Shown here piece after piece: positions 8,094 through 16,300 of a stretch of 64,000 nucleotides of DNA. Origin of the DNA: Gramella sp. MT6 (lineage in GTDB: Bacteria; Bacteroidota; Bacteroidia; Flavobacteriales; Flavobacteriaceae); contig NZ_CP048410.1 in assembly GCF_019357415.1 (NCBI RefSeq), forward strand, positions 1,645,001 through 1,709,000. Reading direction: 5' to 3'. The position numbers and the translations under genes are program-made. Under the pieces are notes generated by a model. The model saw only the letters and a list, made by a program, of their open reading frames with translations, was not told where the DNA came from and searched no databases. Within the stretch, counting starts at the first letter, position 1. Each line of letters opens with the position of its first letter.

Positions 8094-11000
8094 ATGAGAA
8101 GAAGGTTTACCAAAAGTTACGTGCTTTTAATTGCAGTATTTCTTTCTTTTGGATTTCAGGTAAATTTATTTGCTCAAAACAACATTCAAGGGGTGGCTCC
8201 ACTGTTACAACCTAAAGGTGGTCTCGCTGTTGACGGGAATGCTTACGTGCGTTTACCTGGAGATGATCCTGATGCCGGAGACTGGTTGTTTGAAAATGGA
8301 ACCGATCCGGAAAATGCAGACCCGGGAGGTGTTTTTCCTCCTTCAGCGTCAGATGGAATAGCTGAGGGAATACCTGATCAACCTTATCCTGACGATTTTT
8401 ATTTGTATCCCGATCAAACTACATTTTTCAGGGATAATATCACTAATAACGATCCTACCATTTTTACTAGTTCTAACAAGATAAATGATGATCCGAACAC
8501 CTATACCTGGGGAACTGGTTCATCTCCTAATAAGAACGAGATCCAAAATGCCATAGCGCATTTTTCATTTGCAGATCCTACGATTCAGTATGGTCAGGAA
8601 GGAGATCTGTGGCTGGCTTTTGCCGCAGACAGGCAGGTGACCAATGGTAGTAGTTATATAGATTTTGAGATACTACAGGCTCCTTTAACCTTGAATAATG
8701 ACGGAACCGTTACTTCTGCTGGTCCAGATGGCGGTAGAACCGTATTGGACTTACTTATTACCATTGAATTCACCAATGGTGGTGGAGCTGCTAGTGTTGT
8801 GGTTAGGCAGTGGGGGCCAGATGGCTCGGGAGGTTTTATCTATAGTATTATAACTCCGGAAACCGGTACCGTCTTTGGTACTGAAAATGATGTTGAAACC
8901 ATTGTGCCTTATTCTATTTATAACCAGGATCCAATCAATGAGGCTGGATTCTATCAATATTCTATTAACCAGTGGGCAGAAGGTGCCGTAAACGTATCTT
9001 CATTTTTCCCTGAGGATGCCTGTGTTAACCTAAGTACCCTGTTCGTAAGAACCCGGACTTCAGGATCTTCAAGCCAGTCTGAATTAAAAGATTTCCCTGG
9101 TAAACCAATAGATATCGAGATCGATCTTACACCAGAGGCTCCTGAATTAACAGACCAGGCAGCATGTGATTCCTGGGATGATACCCTTACAGCAGAAGGT
9201 TGTGAAGGTACTGTTACCTGGTATGATCAGGCTGAAGGAGGTTCAGTACTTGAAACTGGAAATACTTATTCACCTGGAGAAATTACTGAAACAACCTCTT
9301 TCTGGGCAAGTTGTACCGTAAACGAATGTGAAGGCCCCAGGGCAATGGTCACAATTACCATTTATGAATCACCAGATTTTGATGTAACCGATCTGGAAGC
9401 TTGTGAAGAAACAGATACGGGAGCTCAATCTTTCGATCTTAATGATGCCATAAGTAATGAAGAGGAGGGGACTTTAAGTTTTTATGCTTCTGAAGCAGAT
9501 GCCATCGCGGCTACAGGCGCTATTGGCGATCCAACTTCGGTGAGTGTAACTTTAGAAGAAAGTCCGAAGCAATTCTGGGCGAGGCTGGATAATGATGATG
9601 ATGGCGAGGAAGATTGTAATACTATTAAATCATTTATGGTTTCGGTTTATGATAATCCAGACCTTACGGTTCAGGATCTCGAAGATTGTGAAGATGCAGA
9701 TACCGAAGCTCAAACCTTCGACCTGAATGATGCGGTTACCGATGCAGATGGTGGAAGTGTAAGTTTTTACGGATCTGAAGCTGATGCATTGGCAGAATCT
9801 GGAGCGATAGCTTCACCAGAATCATATAGCGCAGCTCTTGGTACTATAACCTTATGGGCACGAAGTGATAATGATGAAGATGCTGAAGAAGGGTGCTTCA
9901 CCATAGCTTCTTTTGATGTGACCGTATATGATAACCCAGACCTGACAGTTCAGGACCTTGAAGATTGTGAAGATGAAGATACCGAAGCTCAAACCTTCGA
10001 CCTTAATGATGCGGTCACCGATGCTGATGGTGGAAGTGTTAGTTTTTATGGATCTGAAGCCGATGCATTAGCAGAATCTGGAGCGATAGGATCTCCAGAA
10101 TCTTATAGTGCAGCTCTTGGTACTACCACATTGTGGGCACGTAGTGATAATGATGAGGATGCCGAAGAAGGGTGCTTCACCATAGCTTCTTTTGATGTGA
10201 CCGTGTATGATAATCCAGACCTTATGGTTCAGGATCTCGAAGATTGTGAAGATGCAGACACTGAAGCTCAAACTTTTGATCTTAATGATGCGGTTACCGA
10301 TGCTGATGGTGGAAGTATAAGCTTTTATGGATCTGAAGCCGATGCATTAGCAGAATCTGGAGCAATTGCTTCACCAGAATCATATAGCGCAGCTCTTGGA
10401 ACAACAACCCTTTGGGTACGTAGTGACAATGATGAGGATGCCGAAGAAGGTTGCTTTAGTATTGCTTCTTTTGATGTATCGGTTTATGATAACCCAGACC
10501 TGATGGTTCAGGATCTTGCCGATTGTGAAGATGGAATTACAGAAGCTCAAACCTTCGATCTAAATGATGCAGTCACCGATGCTGATGGTGGATCACTTAG
10601 TTTTTATGGATCTGAGGCAGACGCATTGGCAGAATCTGGAGCGATAGGATCTCCAGAATCTTATAGTGCAGCTCTTGGTACTACCACACTGTGGGTGCGT
10701 AGTGACAATGATGAAGACGGTGAAGAAGGCTGTTTCAGTATAGCATCCTTTGACGTGACCGTTTATGATAATCCAGATTTTGATGTCGAAGATCTTGCTG
10801 CCTGCCAGGCTGAAGATGTTGAGACTGCCGAGTTCGATTTGAATGATGCTATTAGTAATGAGGATGCAGGAAGTTTAAGTTTCTATTATTCAGAAGCAGA
10901 TGCACTTGTTCCTCAAAATGCAATTTTAGATCCAACCATGGTAAGTGTTGGCCAGGAAGGCGATACCTTCTGGGCGCGCCTGGATAATGATGATGATGGG

Positions 11001-12818
11001 GAAGAAAATTGTTACACCATCAAATCTTTTGATGTATCTGTTTATGATAATCCAGATTTAATGGTTCAGGATCTTGCAGATTGTGAAGATGGAGATACAG
11101 GAGCACAAATCTTTGATCTTAATGATGGAGTTACCGATGCCGATGGAGGTACCATTAGTTTCTATAATTCGGAAGCTGATGCTCAAAATGCATCTGGCGC
11201 TATCGCCAACCCAATGTCTTTTAGTGTAAGTATAGGATCAGATCAAATTTGGGTAAGAAGTGATAATGAAAGTGATGGTGATGAAACATGTTTTAGTATA
11301 GAATCATTAATGATCAATGTTTATGATAATCCAGATTTGATGGTTCAGGATCTTGAAGATTGTGAAGATGGAACTACCGGATCTCAAACATTTGATCTTA
11401 ATGATGGAGTTACCGATGCCGATGGCGGTTCAGTTAGCTTCTATAATTCTGAGGCAGATGCAATTGCAGCTTCAAATAGTATTGCATCACCACTAACTTA
11501 TAGTGTAGACCTGGGTTCAGAAACTATTTGGGTTCGAAGCGATAATGATAATGATGGGGAAGAAGGATGTTATACTATTGAATCTTTTGAGATCACAGTT
11601 TATGATAATCCAGATTTGATGGTTCAGGACCTTTCAGATTGTGAAGATGAAGATACCGGTGCACAAACCTTTGACCTTAATGGTGGCGTTACCGATGCTG
11701 ATGGCGGAACTTTAAGTTTTTATAATTCTGAAGCTGACGCTATTAATCAAACTGCCGCCATAGGAAATCCATTGTCATTCAGCGTAGCCATTGGCTCAGA
11801 TCAAATTTGGGTACGAAGTGATAGTACCACAGATGAAGATGAGGATTGCTATACCATAGCATCATTCATGATCTACGTTTATGATAATCCCGATGTTACC
11901 GCAACAAATCCAGATACTATCTGTAACGGTGAATCAGTAGATCTTTCATTATATGTGTCTGCTGATGGTGGAAGCCTGTCTTATCACACAACCCAGGAAG
12001 ATGCTGATAGTGGTATGAATGCTCTCGGAAGCAGTATCGTGAGTCCTGGTGTTGGAACAACTTCATATTATGTAAGAAGTGAGACCACCAACGGAGATGA
12101 TATTTGTTACGGAACTGCTGTAATTATGGTAACAGTCGAAGAATGTGACCAGGAAGGATGTACCCTTGGTTACTGGAAAAACCATACAGACAGATGGTGT
12201 GATGCATACGCGACCTGTGATATTTATGGCGATATATTTGTCAATGCACCGTCAGAGCTGGCAGATCTTACTTTATTAGAAATACTGAATATTGAAGGAG
12301 GTGGCATTTATAATCTTGGAAGACAATCTGTAGCCGCATTGCTTAATACATGTAGTTCAGAAGTTGACTTTGAATATACTAATGTTGATGGTTTAATAAG
12401 TGATGTTAATGATGCCTTTAGCGGTGGAACAGCAGGATCATTTGGTAATTATCTGGATATGCTTAACATGGCTGGATGTCCATTAGGAGGTTCAGTAGCA
12501 ACCACAGAACCTTCAGATTCCTGTCCATCAATTGTAGCTGCAGCATCTAGTGAGGCCATTAGCGGATTTAGTGTATCACCTGTTCCATTCAGGGAAAACT
12601 TGAATGTGAAATATAATTTCGAATATACTTCTAATGTAAATATTCAGATCTTCAATATTAACGGTCAGATGTTACAAAACTTTCAATTTAAAGGAGTGAC
12701 AGCCGGAGATATCAATACTCTCGAGCTTGGATTTACGGTAAGACCTAGCCAGGCATATATAATTAAGATGAATACAGATAGAGAAAGTTTCTCTAAAACG
12801 ATCATCTCATCAGAGTAA
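8094..12818 (+). CDS. giant secreted acidic repeat protein with T9SS type A sorting domain
   Basis: Predicted secreted or surface protein of 1574 aa. The start at 8094 (MRRRFTKSYV) gives a classic signal peptide ending in LFAQ. An in-frame ATG at 8010 would add 28 residues. Order: a unique beta-rich N-terminal region (to about residue 345, shared in style with the next gene); a WYD-type Ig-like module; nine tandem units of 93-95 aa, each with two Cys, a DLNDA motif and an acidic DNDxDxEEGC loop; a degenerate tenth unit; a Cys-rich module opening with GYWKNH; and a C-terminal type A T9SS domain (SPVPFRENLNV...IKMNTD). The two Cys per unit suggest one disulfide per repeat, and the acidic loops could bind Ca2+ (both inferred). 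Ligand and role are unknown; adhesion or matrix structure is the usual guess. Confidence 0.85.
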   Translation: MRRRFTKSYVLLIAVFLSFGFQVNLFAQNNIQGVAPLLQPKGGLAVDGNAYVRLPGDDPDAGDWLFENGTDPENADPGGVFPPSASDGIAEGIPDQPYPDDFYLYPDQTTFFRDNITNNDPTIFTSSNKINDDPNTYTWGTGSSPNKNEIQNAIAHFSFADPTIQYGQEGDLWLAFAADRQVTNGSSYIDFEILQAPLTLNNDGTVTSAGPDGGRTVLDLLITIEFTNGGGAASVVVRQWGPDGSGGFIYSIITPETGTVFGTENDVETIVPYSIYNQDPINEAGFYQYSINQWAEGAVNVSSFFPEDACVNLSTLFVRTRTSGSSSQSELKDFPGKPIDIEIDLTPEAPELTDQAACDSWDDTLTAEGCEGTVTWYDQAEGGSVLETGNTYSPGEITETTSFWASCTVNECEGPRAMVTITIYESPDFDVTDLEACEETDTGAQSFDLNDAISNEEEGTLSFYASEADAIAATGAIGDPTSVSVTLEESPKQFWARLDNDDDGEEDCNTIKSFMVSVYDNPDLTVQDLEDCEDADTEAQTFDLNDAVTDADGGSVSFYGSEADALAESGAIASPESYSAALGTITLWARSDNDEDAEEGCFTIASFDVTVYDNPDLTVQDLEDCEDEDTEAQTFDLNDAVTDADGGSVSFYGSEADALAESGAIGSPESYSAALGTTTLWARSDNDEDAEEGCFTIASFDVTVYDNPDLMVQDLEDCEDADTEAQTFDLNDAVTDADGGSISFYGSEADALAESGAIASPESYSAALGTTTLWVRSDNDEDAEEGCFSIASFDVSVYDNPDLMVQDLADCEDGITEAQTFDLNDAVTDADGGSLSFYGSEADALAESGAIGSPESYSAALGTTTLWVRSDNDEDGEEGCFSIASFDVTVYDNPDFDVEDLAACQAEDVETAEFDLNDAISNEDAGSLSFYYSEADALVPQNAILDPTMVSVGQEGDTFWARLDNDDDGEENCYTIKSFDVSVYDNPDLMVQDLADCEDGDTGAQIFDLNDGVTDADGGTISFYNSEADAQNASGAIANPMSFSVSIGSDQIWVRSDNESDGDETCFSIESLMINVYDNPDLMVQDLEDCEDGTTGSQTFDLNDGVTDADGGSVSFYNSEADAIAASNSIASPLTYSVDLGSETIWVRSDNDNDGEEGCYTIESFEITVYDNPDLMVQDLSDCEDEDTGAQTFDLNGGVTDADGGTLSFYNSEADAINQTAAIGNPLSFSVAIGSDQIWVRSDSTTDEDEDCYTIASFMIYVYDNPDVTATNPDTICNGESVDLSLYVSADGGSLSYHTTQEDADSGMNALGSSIVSPGVGTTSYYVRSETTNGDDICYGTAVIMVTVEECDQEGCTLGYWKNHTDRWCDAYATCDIYGDIFVNAPSELADLTLLEILNIEGGGIYNLGRQSVAALLNTCSSEVDFEYTNVDGLISDVNDAFSGGTAGSFGNYLDMLNMAGCPLGGSVATTEPSDSCPSIVAAASSEAISGFSVSPVPFRENLNVKYNFEYTSNVNIQIFNINGQMLQNFQFKGVTAGDINTLELGFTVRPSQAYIIKMNTDRESFSKTIISSE
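9363..11879 (+). repeat. nine tandem coding repeats (285 bp, then 8 x 279 bp)
   Basis: The codons for Y-D/E-N/S-P-D recur at 9363, 9648, 9927, 10206, 10485, 10764, 11043, 11322, 11601 and 11880. The first interval is 285 bp and the other eight are exactly 279 bp. The unit starting at 11880 is degenerate. Units beginning at 9648-10485 are the most alike; units 9363 and 10764 form a second subtype with DFDV and ISNE motifs. Confidence 0.95.
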
Positions 12819-12841
12819 TAATTTCAAAATAATTCATTTTA

Positions 12842-12872
12842 AAAAGCAGCCGGAAGGCTGCTTTTGCTTTTT
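12842..12872 (+). terminator. terminator of the acidic repeat protein gene
   Basis: Perfect 10-bp stem AAAAGCAGCC / GGCTGCTTTT (12842-12851, 12856-12865) with a GGAA loop and a T-rich tail. Confidence 0.9.
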
Positions 12873-13381
12873 TATATGTTGATCTCAAATAATGTTAATG
12901 GGTGAAAACCAGTAATTTATGTATCAAACTGTTGTTTTGAACCCTCGATAGCTTGCTAATGGATTTTTGTTAAATGTTTTTTAATATATTTGATTGTAAC
13001 TAAAGATTCAGAAGTAATTCCAACTCTTCAATTTAGTTATTCCCTGCCCCCTATAATGTTAATTTATTCCCCCCGAATCGAAACCAGTTGAGGCTATTTA
13101 TTTGATAGTTTATATCTGGTGTTTTCAGTGCGTACCTGCATATTTGGATATCTTATCCTGCAAACCGGTGCGTAATAATTATATAAAAGAAGTGATTCTT
13201 TAAACAGATTCTCCAAATCGATAATTTTTCTTCCCCCCGGTAGATGGCATGTCTTTAAGGTATGCCCCTGATCATTTAGGTCAGGTTAGACCCTATTTTA
13301 TTTATTCAAAAATATCGTCCCCCTTTCTACAGAACCAAACAGGTCCTATTTGTGTTTGGCCTAATCTTAATATTGATTATT
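12866..13381. other. intergenic leader upstream of the second repeat protein
   Basis: About 500 bp without a gene. The sequence is AT-rich but carries four C-runs: C5 at 13047-13051, C6 at 13069-13074, C6 at 13233-13238 and C5 at 13319-13323. Similar C-runs precede the acidic repeat gene and the secreted protein gene at 26135. No exact TAnnTTTG promoter element was found. Confidence 0.5.
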
Positions 13382-16300
13382 ATGAAAAAAGTTACACTCT
13401 CTTTACAAACAAGGAGCTTAGGTGTTAGCCGTTGGTTCGGTTTAATGGCTTTGTTTTTCCTTATTTTTTTCTCATTTGAATCCCAGGGACAAATTCTGCC
13501 GGGTTTCACAGATGGGGATTGTTTTAGTAATAGTCCCGATCCCACCACCTCTATAACGAATAGGGATGGTGAATTAGATTGGGAAGATGTTTATAATGGT
13601 AATGTATTTAACACCTACCCTAATAGTATTTCAACCGGTATTAGATTTGATGACGGAACTACGGAACCTGATCGAAGCTTCATCGGTGGTAGTACCAAAG
13701 ACCACATCGATATTCCTGAATGGCAAAACCAGGCAGGAACTTCCAGTGATAAAAGTGATATAGGGCAGGGGGGAGCGATTTTAATTAATGGCGTGATTTA
13801 CTTTTTTGGAAACCGTCTTTCTTCAGAGGGAACTACAAATATTGGATTCTGGCTATTTCAACAGGATGTACAAAGTGAAATAGGTTCTTTTTCTGGCGCT
13901 CATGAAGTTGGTGATGTATTAGTTGTTGTCGAGGTTACCCAAGGTGGGGCTATAGGTACGGTGAATGCATTTAGATGGGTAGGAACTGGAAATGGAGATA
14001 TTCCTCAAAGTACTAAATCGCTGGTTCAGATCAATACTGACAATAGCACATTAAATGCGTATTTGAATACAAATAATGAACCTACTCCCTGGCCGCATCA
14101 GGTGAAAAATGATCCAACAGCAGATAACATGCCTCCAGTTACCTTTTTTGAAGGTTTTATAGATATCGCAACTTTAAATTTAGCTCAAACATGCTTTTCT
14201 TCTTTTCTTATAGAAACCAGATCCTCGAATGTCGTTACCTCTATTCTGGAAGATTATATTGGGGGTGGATTTAATGTAGAGCCTGAAGTTACCATTGATG
14301 ATATTACCGATTGTGAAAGTGAATTTCCTAAGGATTTGGTGGCTTCAGTCGAAGGAGGTATACCACCTTTAATATTTGAATGGAAGAAAGACGGAGTTGT
14401 TATTCCAATGGAAACGTCGTCAAGTATTTCTGTATCTGAAGCAGGTACTTATTCAGTTATCGTTACAGGAAGTGGAATAGGAGGTGGAACTTGTAGTTCT
14501 GAGTCCGATTCGGCAGAGATCACAATAGATCCGTCTCCAACTCCGGCAGATCCAATGATCGTAATCTGTACCGATGAAACCAGTACAGATCTGAATGATT
14601 ATGATTCCACTGTTCTGGATGGTGAGACCGGCACGGTTGCCTGGTATGACGGTGATCCTGATTCCGGTGGTAGCTTGATCGATCCAGACAATGCGGTGAA
14701 TTTAAATAATATTACCGATCTATTTGCTCAGGTTACCCTGACCGCAAGTGGATGTTCAGCCTCAGTTGATGTTACCGTAACTATAAATCCATTACCAACT
14801 CCGGTAGATCCAATGATCGTGATCTGTATCGATGAAACCAGTACAGATTTGAATGATTATGATTCTACTGTTTTAGATGGTGAGACCGGTACGGTTGCCT
14901 GGTATGATGGTGATCCGGATTCTGGCGGCAGCTTGATCGATCCTGATAATGCAGTGAATTTGAATAATATTACCGATCTGTTTGCTCAGGTGACACTAAC
15001 TGAAACCGGATGTATAGCTTCAGTAGATGTTACGGTAACTATAAATCCATTACCAACTCCTGCAGATCCAATGATCGTGATCTGTATTGATGAGACCAGT
15101 TCAGATCTGAATGATTACGATTCCACAGTTTTAGATGGTGAGACCGGTACGGTTGCCTGGTATGATGGTGATCCGGATTCTGGTGGCAGCTTGATCGATC
15201 CTGATAATGCGGTAAATTTGAATAATATCACCGACCTTTTTGCTCAGGTGACATTAACCGAAACTGGATGTATAGCGGCCGTTGATGTTACGGTAACTAT
15301 AAATCCATTACCAACTCCGGCAGATCCAATGATCGTTATTTGTATCGATGAGACGAGCACCGATCTGAATGATTACGATTCTACAGTTTTAGATGGTGAG
15401 ACCGGTACGGTTGCCTGGTATGATGGTGATCCGGATTCCGGCGGTAGCTTGATCGATCCTGATAATGCGGTGAATTTAAATAACGTTGCCGATCTATTTG
15501 CTCAGGTAACGTTAACTGAAACCGGATGTTCAGCCTCAGTGGATGTTACGGTAACTATAAATCCATTGCCAACGCCTGCAGATCCTATGATCGTAATCTG
15601 TACCGATGAAACAAGTACAGATCTGAATGATTACGATTCCACAGTTTTAGATGGTGAAACCGGTACGGTTGCCTGGTATGATGGTGATCCGGATTCCGGT
15701 GGCAGCTTGATCGATCCTGATAATGCGGTGAATTTAAATAATGTTGCCGATCTGTTTGCACAGGTGACACTAACTGAAACCGGATGTATAGCTTCAGTAG
15801 ATGTTACGGTTACTATAAATCCATTACCAACTCCGGCAGATCCAATGATTGTGATCTGTATCGATGAGACGAGCACCGATCTGAATGATTACGATTCTAC
15901 AGTTTTAGATGGTGAGACCGGTACGGTTGCCTGGTATGACGGTGATCCAGATTCTGGCGGCAGCTTGATCGATCCTGATAATGCAGTAAATTTGAATAAT
16001 GTTAGCGATCTGTTTGCTCAGGTGACACTAACCGAAACTGGCTGTATAGCGGCCGTTGATGTTACGGTTACTATAAATCCGGAAGCAGAACCAGCAGATC
16101 CAATGATCGTGATCTGTGTCGATGAGACGAGCACAGACCTGAATGATTATGATACTACGGTCTTGGATGGTGCTTTAGGAACAGTTACCTGGTATGATGG
16201 TGATCCGGACTCGGGCGGCAGCTTGATCGATCCTGATAATGCGGTAAACTTGAATAATGTTGCCGATCTATTCGCAAAAGTTACTTTAGGTGATACAGGT

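Noticed and set aside
15631..15876. Minus-strand open frames in the repeat arrays (also 15585-15770, 17179-17424 and 10068-10271)
   Set aside because: They repeat with the 258- or 279-bp period and are only antisense shadows of the coding repeats.
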